NCBI GenBank assembly: GCA_023376005.1
Contig: CM042181.1
Coordinates: forward strand, 25,785,117-25,849,116
DNA: 64,000 nt
Origin: Doryteuthis pealeii
Taxonomy: Eukaryota; Mollusca; Cephalopoda; Myopsida; Loliginidae
Direction: 5' to 3'
Each line of letters begins with the position of its first letter. The first letter of the stretch is position 1. Made by a program: the position numbers and the translations under genes. Shown here in pieces: positions 44,637 through 55,240 of this stretch. The notes under the pieces were generated by a model, which was not told where the DNA came from, searched no databases, and worked only from the letters and a program-made list of their open reading frames with translations.

Positions 44637-44739
44637 TGGTACCTTGGCTTATGTGTTTAATTTGTTCTGCTTGTAATTATCTACCACTATGAATTGTCTA
44701 TGTCTCATAAGTCAAGGTACCTGTGTGTGTGTGTGTGTG

Positions 44740-44778
<39 letters not shown>

Positions 44779-44870
44779 ATATATATACACTGGTACCTAG
44801 GCTTATGAGTTTTAATTTTTTCTACTTGTAATTATCTACCACTATGAATTGTCTACGATCCCTTTTTTGT
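44590..44870. repeat. TA/AC/GT microsatellites with duplicated flank
   Basis: Two copies of ACTGGTACCT-GGCTTATG and TGTAATTATCTACCACTATG (44,635-44,705 and 44,788-44,860) around (GT)n(TA)n tracts, directly upstream of exon a. Confidence 0.8.
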
Positions 44871-44908
44871 CAGTGTTTTTAAGTCTTTTTTTTCTACTTT
44901 TTCTTTAG

Positions 44909-45105
44909 GCAAACAAGATAGCAATCCACTTTTACAGGACCAGCCACATTTTCAAAGAAAACATGATATTTTATATGCTCAGTGCTATGAACTTTTAGCC
45001 TGTAAGTTTTTGGAAGAAAATGATTTGAAATTTGAGGATCTTCAGACAGAAACAAAACGGAAGATTCTAAATATTGTTGATGTTGGTAAACAAGTCTCTC
45101 AAAAG
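44909..45105 (+). CDS. PRKDC: DNA-PKcs exon a (FAT domain)
   Basis: Most upstream coding exon recognised. Acceptor TTTAG precedes it and donor GTAAAT follows. After two bases completing a split codon it encodes 65 residues, starting KQDSNPLLQDQPHF and ending VDVGKQVSQK, and ends in phase 0, which fits the next exon. The residues are helix-rich and charged, as expected for the FAT repeats that clamp the kinase domain in DNA-PKcs. Taken alone the identity is weak; it rests on being in frame with exons b-r. The roughly 3,000 residues upstream of it (HEAT repeats and more) are not in this window. Confidence 0.85.
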
Positions 45106-45199
45106 GTAAATAACTGTCTTCTTAGATTTCATATTTAATTAAATTGTCAATTATGTATGATACATCAAAGCCATTGTGTCCTCTGCTCAACCAGATGTT

Positions 45200-45475
45200 A
45201 TTCATATATGTAGAATAAACATCATACTCACCTTCTCTTCATGCCTGCATTGAGCTCTTAGGTACATCATTTCTTTCACTACAAGAATACAGCAATTTCC
45301 TGTCCAATTTGGAAACCAGTTGTAATTTTGAGGAGTCTGTATGGCTTGCTGAATGTAATTTTAATCATTCAAATTCTTGATATAATGAAGATAACCTTCA
45401 ATCCTTCCAAAATAGAAGCACCAATATCATCATGGACCATTGTTCCAAGAGGAATCCAATGGTTCCACAGGTGAT

Positions 45476-45514
<39 letters not shown>

Positions 45515-45970
45515 CCAATTTTCCTTGTAGAGTACTGTAAGGGAGACATTAGTTGAACTTTCAACGTCTAGCATAAGGCATTTACCCACCTGTTGTTTAC
45601 AGACTTGAGTTCTCTGGTGATTGTAAAAACATACATACTGTAAGTATGTATCAATTAATTGTTCACCTGGCTGGCAGTCACTGATGGCCGTAAGGGTAAG
45701 GAGCTTGGCAGATGAAAATTCTGTTGAGTTTTGCTCCCAGCTAGAGGTAGCTGTTAAAGCCGTACTGATGAGCCGTAAATGTCGAAACACATGTCACCAG
45801 AGAGAAAGAAAAAAAACAGAGCGTTACCAAATACACTTTGTACGAATTGCCAGAACACAGTCAAATGTTCAGTATATATGGATAAAAGTGTTCACATTGA
45901 AATCAGCAGCCATTAGGAATCCTCGGAATAGACTTGGCCCAAATGCACAAATGGAATAGCCCAACCTGAT
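45200..45970 (+). repeat. Interspersed repeat with hammerhead-like motif
   Basis: Starts near AATAAACATCATACTCACCT; contains a (TA)n tract at 45,479-45,510, GGCTGGCAGTCACTGATGGC, and at 45,765-45,795 a CTGATGA...GAAA...GTC arrangement. Part of a Penelope-like or related retroelement; no intact ORF. Confidence 0.55.
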
Positions 45971-46129
45971 ATTTAAACCACCTACCAAGTTTGGATTCTG
46001 AGAACTGACTCAGCTTGCAACAGAGCTGAATACTGGTCACTCAACACAAATCTCTACTCTAATCCTAGCTTCCCTGTTTTTTTCCATTTATTTATAATAT
46101 TTTGAGCCAACTAGTTTTTGGAATTAAAT

Positions 46130-46440
46130 GACCTACAGGTTATACAATTAAAACAAACAAACCAAACCAAATGAAGTTGATGATAATTATTTAGACCAAT
46201 TTGAAGATATTAAGAACTTGAAACATAGAACTTTATCAAAATGAATTGTTTGGCATTAAATGATCCGAAAAGGTTGATATGCCATCCAACAAACAAACCA
46301 AACCAAATGAAGTTAATGAAAATTACTCATACCAATTTGAAGATATTAAGAACTTGAAATATATAAACATTTATCAAAATGACTTGTTTCAGCATTAAAT
46401 GACCCGAAAAGTGTTGAAATGCCATAAAACCAAACCAATT
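46130..46440 (+). repeat. Tandem duplicate of repeat A tail
   Basis: Two consecutive copies of ACCAATTTGAAGATATTAAG, GGCATTAAATGATCCGAAAA, GGTTGATATGCCATCCAACA. Confidence 0.7.
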
Positions 46441-47180
46441 GTAGTCCACCTGTTCTCTCACCGCTCCCCCACCTGTTACTGTTCCTTTGACTCATTCACA
46501 TCATGTCTTATTATTCTTTCACCTGATCTAATAATGATACTTTGCCTCATCTATTTTAGATTACTCACCTAATCTATTATTGTTCCCTCACCTGTGCTTC
46601 GGCCACTGGACCGGTAAAGTACAATTAATAGTGTCGATCCCAGGGGGCCATCCCCCCAGGCAATACCTGCCCCCTTGATTTAAAGGGGCAGGGCTGGGTT
46701 TATTGCCCAGTGCATGAGGCACCCCCCTTGAGGGGGAATGCCGAAGAGATCGACGCAATTTTTGTTCATTCCCACCCATGAGCTTCGGCTTGTGGGTGGG
46801 CCCACATTAAAACGAGGCCTTGTGCCCAGCCCATACAAGTGGGGTATGAGGCATGATATAGATCAGTAATAGATTAGTTGAGTGATCTATAACTCATAAC
46901 TCACCTGATCTATTGCTGTTTAGTTATTGATCCCTCTCCTGATCACTTTCTAATCCCTCACCTCATCTATTATTGATCCCTCACCTCATCACTTTCTAAT
47001 CCCTCACCTATTATTGATCCCTCACCTCATCTACTGCTTCATCAATAACAGATAACTGAACTGACCTATTATTACTTCTTCGCCTGATTTATTACTGATC
47101 CATTATTGATCCTTTCCCTAATTACTTACTAATCCCCTGCCTCATCTATTATTGATCACACAACTTAATCTGTTACTGAT
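46440..47180 (+). repeat. Degenerate minisatellite, CTCACCTGATCTATTATTGATCC-like unit
   Basis: Units of about 20-24 bases around CACCT-ATCTATTATTGAT and CCTCACCTCAT, spanning 46,440-46,595 and 46,880-47,180, split by the GC-rich hairpin block. Confidence 0.75.
46597..46855 (+). other. GC-rich multi-hairpin block
   Basis: Compact structured insert in an AT-rich intron. Hairpins: GGGGG/CCCCC at 46,643-46,656; TGCCCC/GGGGCA at 46,668-46,690; CTGGG/CCCAG at 46,694-46,710; GGCACCCCC/GGGGG-TGCC at 46,718-46,742; CCCACCCA/TGGGTGGG at 46,771-46,800, capped by AGC-TTCG-GCT. GTCGATC (46,633-46,639) pairs with GATCGAC (46,748-46,754) and encloses the first four. Identity unknown. Confidence 0.7.
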
Positions 47181-47199
47181 CTCATCTCAAAAATTAAAA

Positions 47200-47770
47200 T
47201 TTTTTTGGTTAACCGCCCTATCAGCTGGTGTGTTAGAATGCAGCGACTGCACCTCTGCAGAGGAGTAAGACTCCCCCCAATGGGGCCACCTGTTGGCCGT
47301 GGGTGGCGAGCCGTGATGCTTAAGGATAGAACCCAGGTGGATGAGCAGTTCATGACTTGCAATACTCCACTTTGGCCCTATCTTGAGCTAGATTGGCAGT
47401 CAAGCCCTAGCACCTATATGATTTTCCCAACCATATTGCCCTTATGGCAAGCCCCAACCCCTTTTTATCATATGGGTGCTAGAAGGCGGTGACTGAGGGT
47501 CTACATGTCCTGTGAATTACGTTAAACTCTATATGATGGTGAGGTTCCAGTTTTGGAGGTTTGGGGAATGTGGAGCAGCCCTTCATTACCATTGCTCCCT
47601 GGTCCACTCTGACCCGGAGTGGTAGAACCTGTTAGGGTCCCATCTATGGGTTAAATGGATAATACAATTTTTTTATAAATATATTTTTCTATTAAGAATT
47701 GGTTCATTTCAAAATTTTATTGGCATTAAATGACCCACTGAGGCTGATGTGCCGTAAAACAAAACAAAAC
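47200..47770 (+). repeat. Interspersed repeat A copy
   Basis: CCTATCAGCTGGTGTGTTAG start, GGCCACCTGTTGGCCGTGGG, CACTCTGACCCGGAGTGGTA, AATGACCCACTGAGGCTGAT then GCCGTAAAACAAAACAAAAC end. The A-rich tail supports this being the 3' end. Confidence 0.75.
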
Positions 47771-47789
47771 CAAATCAAACTTTTCGGTT

Positions 47790-48190
47790 AAATCGAACTT
47801 AACTGACCTAAATTCCACTATCGTATGTCACCCCACTGAAGGAAAGAAATACTAAAAAATCAGGGAATTAATCGAATTTAATGAAATTAAAAAATATAAT
47901 GCACCAGTTATTTTATGTAAAAACTTTTACATTTTTTCAGGTCAGTTAACTTTGAACCACATATCTTTGAGAATCTGTGTTATGCCTCAAAGATACTGGG
48001 TTCAAAGTTAACTGACCTGAAAAATATAAGTTTTTAAATAAAATAACTGGTGCATTATATTTTTTATTCATTAATATATCAACACTGAAAATTTCATTAA
48101 ATTCGATTAATTCTCTGATTTTTAGTATATTTTATCTTTCGGTGAGATGACATACGATGGTGGAATTTAGGTCCTTTATGTTCAATTTAA
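47790..48190. mobile_element. Foldback element, about 400 bp
   Basis: Arms include CTAAATTCCAC-ATCGTATGTCA/TGACATACGAT-GTGGAATTTAG, ATATAATGCACCAGTTATTT/AAATAACTGGTGCATTATAT and TCAGGTCAGTTAACTTTGAA/TTCAAAGTTAACTGACCTGA. Ends 180 bases before exon b. Confidence 0.85.
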
Positions 48191-48369
48191 CCATCTTTTC
48201 CTACTTAATTGTTTAAACAATTGAATTATCCTCTTGATACAATGTTTCATTTGCTTGGCCAAAACGTCATGGGATGAACAACATCAATAACACAAAAAAA
48301 AGTTCAATTTTTTAAATAATTTCAAGTATATTTGTTCTAAAAGTTTTCAATTTATTTTTTACATTTCAG

Positions 48370-48535
48370 GAATTAATTGACAATTTGATAAGACGTGGAT
48401 ATGAGCATATAAAAAAAGGAGTCCGTCCCCAAACGAAAGATGATACAACTTCACCCTCAATCATTGAGAGTAAGGGTCAGGCCTGTCTTGCAGTTGCCAA
48501 ATATTGTGATACATTCCTTCAGGCTTTTGAAGAAG
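48370..48535 (+). CDS. PRKDC: DNA-PKcs exon b (FAT domain)
   Basis: Acceptor TTTCAG and donor GTTGGT; 55 codons plus one base. Encodes ELIDNLIRRGYEHIKKGV to DTFLQAFEE, then a split Gly codon shared with exon c. The helical, Lys-rich segment fits the FAT region. The reading frame stays open across the donor into the intron, so the exon end is set by phase with exon c, not by a stop codon. The donor (G then GTTGG) is weaker than consensus but is the only one that keeps the frame. Confidence 0.88.
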
Positions 48536-48644
48536 GTTGGTTGAGAAACTTTGCTATTTTTTTTTTATCATTTAATAATGTATTTATCATATGAAATTCA
48601 GTTTCCAAAGATATTTAGTAAAAACAAATATTTAGAAATAAAAT

Positions 48645-48875
48645 GAACAAACTCTTTAAAACTATTAAAACTACTATTGACAATATGAAATATTGTTTGT
48701 AAGGGTGCCTATAAAATTATGAAATAATTTATAATATGAACAAGCCCTTTAAAACTGTACTATTGACAATATGAAATATTGTTTGTAAGGATGCCTATAG
48801 AATTATGAAAACATTTATAATATGAACAAACTCTTTAAAACTGTACAATATGGAATAATGTTTGTAAGGATATGA
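48645..48875. repeat. Tandem repeat, about 90-bp unit, 3 copies
   Basis: Unit: AACAA-CTCTTTAAAACT, TTGACAATATGAAATATTGT, TTGTAAGGATGCCTATA, AATTATGAAA-ATTTATAATAT; the third is shortened. Confidence 0.85.
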
Positions 48876-49324
48876 GGGAAAATATAAGACTACACATAAT
48901 AAAATAAGAAATTTGAACAAGTTTATAAAGGTCTATAAATTTATAAAATATCTATAATATGAAATGATATTTTAAATGCTTAGTAAAAAGATATAATGGC
49001 AAGAACACAATTCCTTAACCCTCCTCATACTGAGTTGCTATTTCCATTAGAGTCAAAACTGCTGGATATACACTGTTTTGTTTTTTCAGTTAAAGTTAAT
49101 TCATATAACCGTTTCCAGTAACAGTTTATATTAAATTGTACACTACATTACAAAATTGATAGTAATTATGTAACATAAAGAGAACAGACAAACTTTTCTT
49201 AATTATATTATAGTATCATCATTATATTATTTGATTATGAACATTTTAGATTAGAATTTATATAATGAAAATTATCCATATCCGATAGGACCATGTGAAA
49301 AAAAAAAAAAAATTAAACAGTTAT

Positions 49325-49660
49325 ACAAATTTGTATTATTTGGTTTATTTGGACTATTGTCGTTATCTTTGGCTGAAATGTTGTGTAGATAACAATGTGC
49401 CCTCTGCCCTTCTTCAGGTATTTCTTGTCAAACTTGGGAATCTTCTCTTCGAACTTGGGAACCTTCTTGTTGTAATTGGGAGCCTTCAAAAAAAAGTTAC
49501 CGAATTCAAAGAGGTTCTCGAGTCCGACAGGAAATACCTGAAGAAGGCTGGAGGGTACATCGGCCAAAACATTGTACAGATAACAATAAAGATGAGGATA
49601 ATAGTCAGAATAATACAAATTATCAAGCCTCATCTCAAAAATTCAGAGAAAAGCTATACA
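49325..49660. repeat. Penelope-like 3' repeat, head-to-head palindrome
   Basis: Left copy inverted (TTTGGACTATTGTCGTTATC, CCTTCTTCAGGTATTTCTTG), right copy forward (ACCTGAAGAAGGCTGGAGGG, TACATCGGCCAAAACATTGT). Same arrangement as 18,190-18,510. A third single copy follows at 49,740-50,000. Confidence 0.72.
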
Positions 49661-50290
49661 AATGTTAATAGCAACATATAATGAATGTGATTACCTAACC
49701 TCTAGGCATAAAATAACCCTTAAATAGTTAGTATTTTTGAGGTTTGTCGGACTGTTATCCTCATCTTTATTGTTATATACACAACATTTTGGTCAATATG
49801 CCCTTCAGACTTCAAATATTTCTTTTCATTGTCAGAATAAGGAGCCTTCACAGAACTTCAGACTGAACTCTTTATTAAATTAATTGGGCTAGATTGTTCT
49901 CATTCTGTTAACTATGACCAGGTACAAGTGTCCAGTTATGTTTGCCTGTAGTCAGGATTGAACCTGCAAGCTCAAGATGATTGCCACTTATAAACTATAT
50001 TGACTCAACAGCATGTATCCCAAACGGTTTGATGTGCCTTTAAATTATTAGATTATATTAGTTCAAAATAAGAATACAATGAATGCATGTAAATTCTTTT
50101 ATTCAAACTACAACTGCCAGAGATCTTTGTTGCTAGATAGAGCACACAGATGCACCAACTCAGATACTACACTTTGATCCAACACGATCCAGTGCCAATC
50201 CAGATGCAAATAATCCCAATTTTTTGTTTCTTTCTTACTAGAATTATGTTAATTATGAAATTTAAAAAAAATTATTTTCTGCATTTCCAG

Positions 50291-50451
50291 GAAGTGTGAG
50301 TGAAAGCACAGTGTCCAAGTTTCCTGAGACAATGGTCAAATCATTATTCTCCGCTATACAGTGTGATATTCTAGAAGCTCGGCAACGCTTTTGTCGTTTG
50401 CTGCAGTTACTTGAAGAATATCCACATACAATGGACATCTTCTTAGTTGAG
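50291..50451 (+). CDS. PRKDC: DNA-PKcs exon c (FAT domain)
   Basis: Acceptor TTTCCAG, donor GTAAGT; two bases plus 53 codons. Encodes SVSESTVSKFPETMVKSL to HTMDIFLVE. The segment ARQRFCRLLQLLEEYPHT matches the human DNA-PKcs block with RFPRLLQIIERYP, just before the conserved PCW motif carried by exon d. The donor lies only about 10 bases from a (TA)n tract, which is followed by the CTAG end of a Helitron-like element. Confidence 0.95.
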
Positions 50452-50455
50452 GTAA

Positions 50456-50488
<33 letters not shown>

Positions 50489-51144
50489 CTAGCAAATATA
50501 TGCACTCTCCGGGTGCAAGTATTTAAGTTTTAATATAATAAAATATTGTATTAAATTAGAAAGGCTAATGAAACTAAATAAGAATACAGATAAAAAGATT
50601 TGAAACAGAGGGAGTATAATAAAAGATTTGAAACAGAGGGAGTATAATAAAAGATGGAACAACTGAAACTTACTCTTCCATCACTCTCGTCTTTCATTGT
50701 TGTTTTTTCTAATTTAAGTATTTAGTGAAAAGAGGAAGTAAAGAATAAAATGACAGTTATTTTATCTTGTTAATGGATTTCATTTAAGATTCATTGAAGA
50801 GATTTTTGCTTATATTCATTAAAATAAAACCAAACAGTTAGAAATCAATAATACTAAGCACATATTTATTAAAATTGAATTTTTTAATATCAATATGCAA
50901 ATTAGCCTTCTCATTCACACTGTAAACCGCTATTTTGTTGTATATATAAATATAATTGCATGTTGTCAGTATGTAGACATAGTTAACAGTATTAATAATG
51001 TAAGACAATTTTATTAATAATTGAGGTTTAGATAAAAATAAAATCATGGAGAATGTGATGTCAATAACTAAGAGAATTGTGACTTGAGTAGGAATATAGT
51101 TTCGGTTACAGACAGACAAACACACAATCTCCATTATAATAAGA
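50489..51144 (-). mobile_element. Non-autonomous Helitron-like element, complete
   Basis: 656 bp. On the - strand: A|TCTTATTATAATGGAGATTG start at 51,144; body without ORF; hairpin TGCACCCGGAGAGTGCA (50,517-50,501); TATATTTGCTAG|T end at 50,489. The A|TC...CTAG|T ends, the subterminal hairpin and absence of target duplication or TIRs are the Helitron pattern. Confidence 0.75.
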
Positions 51145-51262
51145 TATACGTACGTTAATGTATGAGTAGTGGCTTACCGGTAGGTACGGGTACGATCGTT
51201 GGGAGCGCACAGTATCCAGGGTTAAGACCGTGCTCAATACAATGTAGAGCAAAATTTATTTA

Positions 51263-51549
51263 AGAAATGGATATAAAGTAACCTACTTGAGTTTCATCAT
51301 CTGAATCGTCAGGGTTACATCTGCTGAATTGAGTTTTCAATTAATATTAGTTGGTACCACGTATGTCTGTTGAAACGGGTCTTATCTTTTATAGATGAAC
51401 GCGTGTTTATCTATAAAAGATAAGACCCGTTTCAATAGACATACGTGGTACCAACTGATATTAATAGAAAACTCGATTAATTCAGCGGATGTAACCCTGA
51501 CGATTCAGATGATGAAACTCAAGTAGGTTACTTTTATATCCATTTCTTA
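51263..51549. repeat. Long palindrome, foldback element
   Basis: AAGAAATGGATATAAAGTAA and TTACTTTTATATCCATTTCTT are the ends; GAGTTTCATCATCTGAATCG, TCAGGGTTACATC and ACGTATGTCTGTTGAAACGG pair with the right half. The centre is about TGAACGCGTGTTT. A same-family palindrome lies where contig 1 turns round (33,530-33,800). Confidence 0.88.
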
Positions 51550-51764
51550 TATATATATATATATATTATATATATATATATATATTTTTTTTTTCTTTTC
51601 TAGTCACAAAAATATAATATCCCTGTCTTTATTGCTGCTATAAAAAGTTGAATGGATAAATTTGTAGCGGTTCATGTTGCTTAAAATCATATCAATGGGG
51701 GGGGGGGCTAGTTTTGAACTTATTTGATAAATTTAGTAATTTTTTTGTTTGTTTTTTTCCTCAG

Positions 51765-51887
51765 GCCGAGAAGATTCCATGCTGGATGTTTCTTATATGG
51801 ATTAATCAAATGATGTCCATGGTGGATAAACCAGAATCCAAAGCCATTCAATCCATTTTACTAAAAATAACCCACCTCTACCCTCAG
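51765..51887 (+). CDS. PRKDC: DNA-PKcs exon d, intact copy (FAT domain)
   Basis: Acceptor TTTCCTCAG, donor GTTTGC; exactly 41 codons, phase 0 at both ends. Encodes AEKIPCWMFLIWINQMM and then MVDKPESKAIQSILL to THLYPQ. This matches the human DNA-PKcs FAT region around PCWMF, WISHMVALLDK and NYPQ. Two further copies exist: 33,192-33,310 (-) and 35,467-35,587 (+). Both carry indels that destroy this frame, so this is the copy to trust. Confidence 0.96.
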
Positions 51888-51999
51888 GTTTGCATAATTT
51901 ACATAATTCCATATTTATTAAATTACTTACTTAAAAGCTGCCTTTGGTGGCTATTGAGCTCAATGTTGAATTACATCTTATAGAAATTATATTTTAATT

Positions 52000-52480
52000 T
52001 CAAATAAATAAGTAGTAACACTTGGTTATCTCCTTCCAGAAACTAACTTGATAATCTATACATATATAAAGGGCAGTTGATGTATATGTATGCATGTTTG
52101 GTCGGAGGAAACTATGAAAATAAAACAATTAATGACAAAGTAAATATATATATATATATACACATTCACTATCACCAGAGTTTGCTTTTTGAGCAAAAAT
52201 AATGAAGTTTTTATTCATATTATATATATTTATAAATTAAATTTTGAATAGTAAAAGAAAGTCATTGGCAGTGTTCATCGTTAAAACATAAATAAATCAA
52301 TTATAGAAGACCAAAACAGTCAATGGATCTGCGTGACTAACTTTTTTAAATCCTTCTCTACCCAGGCAATGCAGGGTAGCTGCTTTTAGTTATTCTCTAA
52401 GTTAGAACATTTTAACACTATTGTGTGCCATTTTTCCTGTCTTATAGTATTTTGGTCTAGCACTAGTGAAAAGGGGATAG
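52000..52480. other. Intron d-e stretch
   Basis: Mirror of 32,600-33,150; no feature recognised apart from a (TA)n tract. Confidence 0.5.
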
Positions 52481-52481
52481 A

Positions 52482-52504
<23 letters not shown>

Positions 52505-52517
<13 letters not shown>

Positions 52518-52935
52518 GATGGACTCTCCCATCGATTTCGACGTATGAGGTTCCGACAACCTCTTTCATCTAACTTCGTGTGTTAATTGCTGGTGACATT
52601 TGAGCCCTGCCAATGATTTGCAAAGAAGTCCACAGATGGAACAAGAGTGTGGATTATTAGAATGTATTGCTGGGATATTAGCCAATGCTCTAGTCCTTTC
52701 TCTAGCTTGACGACCTCCGATGCTGCAAAATTCTTGATACCATTGTAACACAAAGTCCTCCATGTTTTACGATCAAGTGCTGTGCTCTCAAAAGTTCTTT
52801 GACCACTGTCAAGCTGACTATACATGAGAATCTTTGGTATTCTGTCATCATGCATTCGCAAAACATGACCAGCCAGCGCAATTGTGATTTTATGAGGAAG
52901 CTCTCCATTCCATCAATGTTACATATGGTGAAAAG
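52505..52935 (-). mobile_element. LINE C-terminal fragment (mirror of 32,150-32,575)
   Basis: Encodes on - GMESFLIKSQLRW, LRMHDDRIPKILMYSQLD and GGRQARERTRALANIPAI in two frames; between (TA)n tracts. Confidence 0.75.
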
Positions 52936-52942
52936 GTCAGCA

Positions 52943-52998
<56 letters not shown>

Positions 52999-53394
52999 CA
53001 GCATCACTTTTTCTGTTTGTTTCTTCTTTCTTCATAATTTTTGCTAGGATGTGAGTGTAGTATCTGCGCAACCTGATTAGGATCAGTATGTTAATCCCCT
53101 GCAATTTAACTTAGAATCAATATGCTATCTGTAGTCATGGAAATCTAATTAAATATATTACAAGAATATACTTACAGAGGGGTTAGACCCCCCACCCCCC
53201 AATAGGTGATATCTTGGGTATGACACTAAACTGCATATAATGGTAAAATTCCAGTTCTGTGTTTCTGAGGAAAGTGCAGTACCTTTTTTTAAACATAGAT
53301 TTTGTTGAGAAATAAGATCTTGTTTCTTTAGAAATCGGATCCAGAATTTCTTCCAGAAATTCATTATTGTTTTTTTTTATGTTCATTGTTTCAG

Positions 53395-53483
53395 GCTGTT
53401 GTATATTCATTCAAGACAAGTCAAGAAGGTTTCAAGTTCTCTACAACTCCACAAGGAAAAGAGAATGAAATGTTTGTTAAAAA
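53395..53483 (+). CDS. PRKDC: DNA-PKcs exon e, intact copy (FAT domain end)
   Basis: Acceptor TTTCAG, donor GTAAGT; 29 codons plus two bases. Encodes AVVYSFKTSQEGFKFSTTP then QGKENEMFVKK, matching the human stretch that follows NYPQ (AI-Y-F, SSES-SF, then EFVARIK). The - copy at 31,607-31,695 is the same length but has one inserted and one deleted base, giving an early stop. The copy at 37,095-37,187 is more damaged. This copy is therefore the correct one. Confidence 0.96.
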
Positions 53484-53537
53484 GTAAGTTCTAATTTGAT
53501 TTTCTATTGTCCATTCATCAGTTTAAACCAATAAGAT

Positions 53538-53766
53538 TGGGACCATATGACCTTTAGGCACCCCTTTTTGATTTCGATTCAGAAGGACATGTTTTTCATT
53601 TACACCGTCAATATCCGGTTGTTTATTAACAGACGATTTTTGGATTATTTTTTTTTAAATTATAAAACTAAGCCCTAACCTTAATCCTTAACAAACAACC
53701 GGATATTGACAGTGTAAATGAAAAAGTAGATCAAAAAGGGGTGCCTAAAGGGCATATGGTCCTAGA
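53538..53766. mobile_element. Foldback MITE, family E (mirror of 31,327-31,551)
   Basis: Same arms GGACCATATGACCTTTAGGC and GGTGCCTAAAGGGCATATGG; 55 bases downstream of exon e. Confidence 0.82.
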
Positions 53767-53831
53767 ATTGTTTAAAAACAATGTCTCTACCACATAAATC
53801 ATAGGTCTCTCTTGTAATAAATATATATTAT

Positions 53832-54330
53832 TCATTGGTTAGCATCATTCCGTCTGTGAAAGACGATGGTGTAGTGTCTCTTTTTTATCTGCAACTGCGT
53901 GAGTGGCTGAACAGACCAATTTTTGACTGTCAATCTCTGGTGCAGTGATTGCAAACAAATGGTGATGCTTGCTGGAGATGCTGTTGTCTCTCCTTTCTGC
54001 AGCGGCTTCTTTCCTCTCTTTTTCACTCCTTTTTGTTCCTTGTTTGACGAGGAGGCGCCAGGTCTTATGGTCAAGCCTCCCATGTGTTGATGTCGATGTG
54101 GCATGTCTTCATGTCCCTCTTGCAGACATCTTTAAAGCACAGGTTGATCTCCCTACCGGTTGGGTGTCCTCTACTAACTACAGTAGGTCTTTGAGATGCG
54201 GACTTTGTCCATCCTGATGTGGCCAAGCCAATGCAGGGTCTCTCGCAAATGATGGCGGGCATGCTGTTTATGTTTGCTCGTTCCAGCACGTCTGTGTTGG
54301 ACACTTTGTCCCATCAGCGAATGCGTAGAA
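53832..54330 (-). mobile_element. LINE C-terminal fragment (mirror of 30,740-31,255)
   Basis: Encodes on - NTDVLERANINSMPAIICE, CFKDVCKRDMKTCHIDINTW. Here one base is lost in the LHWLGH region compared with the mirror. Confidence 0.78.
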
Positions 54331-54657
54331 TATATTATTCATTATAATTTACAATACATTTAAGGTGCAATTGTTTACCATTGGTTTCTAAGCAGCATGT
54401 TTGCTTCTTTCTTCAAGACAATGCACTTGTTAAGAAATGCAGGAATTACAATTCATTTATATATGTGTGTATTTTTGTGAGTCAAATCTTTGTATTTCTC
54501 TGCGTTATGGTGAAAGTAGTGCATTTTGTTCACACATGCACACACCCTTTTTTTAAAAAATCAGACTATTATTGTTTTCTTGTTTTAACTTTTGACTGGT
54601 CAAGCTACATTTTCAATATATTTGTAAATTTAAACTTTTTATTTCCCTTCACAACAG

Positions 54658-54751
54658 ACTAAATAATTTGTTGGGATGTGAAGAGTTAAAATCTGTACAA
54701 CATTTCATCAACAGTCTTGAGTTATTGTCAAATCCTGTCAACATTTATAAG
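54658..54751 (+). CDS. PRKDC: DNA-PKcs exon f (FAT-kinase linker)
   Basis: Acceptor CACAACAG, donor GTAAGT; one base completing a Lys codon, then 31 codons. Encodes LNNLLGCEELKSVQHFINS and LELLSNPVNIYK, matching human DNA-PKcs (IQDFINALDQLSNPELLFK before the invariant DW). The copy at 30,331-30,424 (-) is identical over the exon. Confidence 0.96.
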
Positions 54752-54929
54752 GTAAGTAAATTCATCATCTTTTTATCAACGGTGTTTAGACTAATTGACT
54801 GTGTGTGTGTGTGTGTGTAGTAGAAAGGTATAGATAGATAACCCACTTAAGTTTTACCAAAAACGGAACATCAGGGATAATTGTAATGAATTAATAAAGA
54901 AATTCATTAATTATAGACAATTGTGGAAG

Positions 54930-55240
54930 TGAATAATGTTGGCATCCTTCCGTCTGTGAAAGACGATGGAGTAGTGTCCAAAAGGTTTTTTTTTTTAACC
55001 ATGAAGCCTGGGCAAGTTTATATGGAGGATGGGCTGTTGCCAAAGCAGCAATCCTCCTCTCCACACTGCCACTGTGATCCAAAGGAAAGATAAGATACCA
55101 ATGCAGTTTGGCAATGGCAGTGTCGCAGGATTTGCTGTATAGCGCTGAAATTCAGCATTACTCCATCTTAAGGCCTGGCTCCGGATTTCTTTTGGGTTTA
55201 CTCCCCTAATAAATAATATAATTGTATTATTCACTTCCAT
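54930..55240 (-). repeat. Interspersed repeat K (mirror of 29,835-30,175)
   Basis: CATCCTTCCGTCTGTGAAAG, GCCACTGTGATCCAAAGGAA and TTTTGGGTTTACTCCCCTAA. Confidence 0.7.

Noticed and set aside
45398..45790. 130-codon ORF on - near exon a
   Set aside because: Runs across a (TA)n tract (IYIYIY residues) and lies in an interspersed repeat.
47205..47492. 95-codon ORF on + in repeat A
   Set aside because: Open frame within an interspersed repeat; frames are not conserved between copies at 21,525, 42,450 and 47,200.
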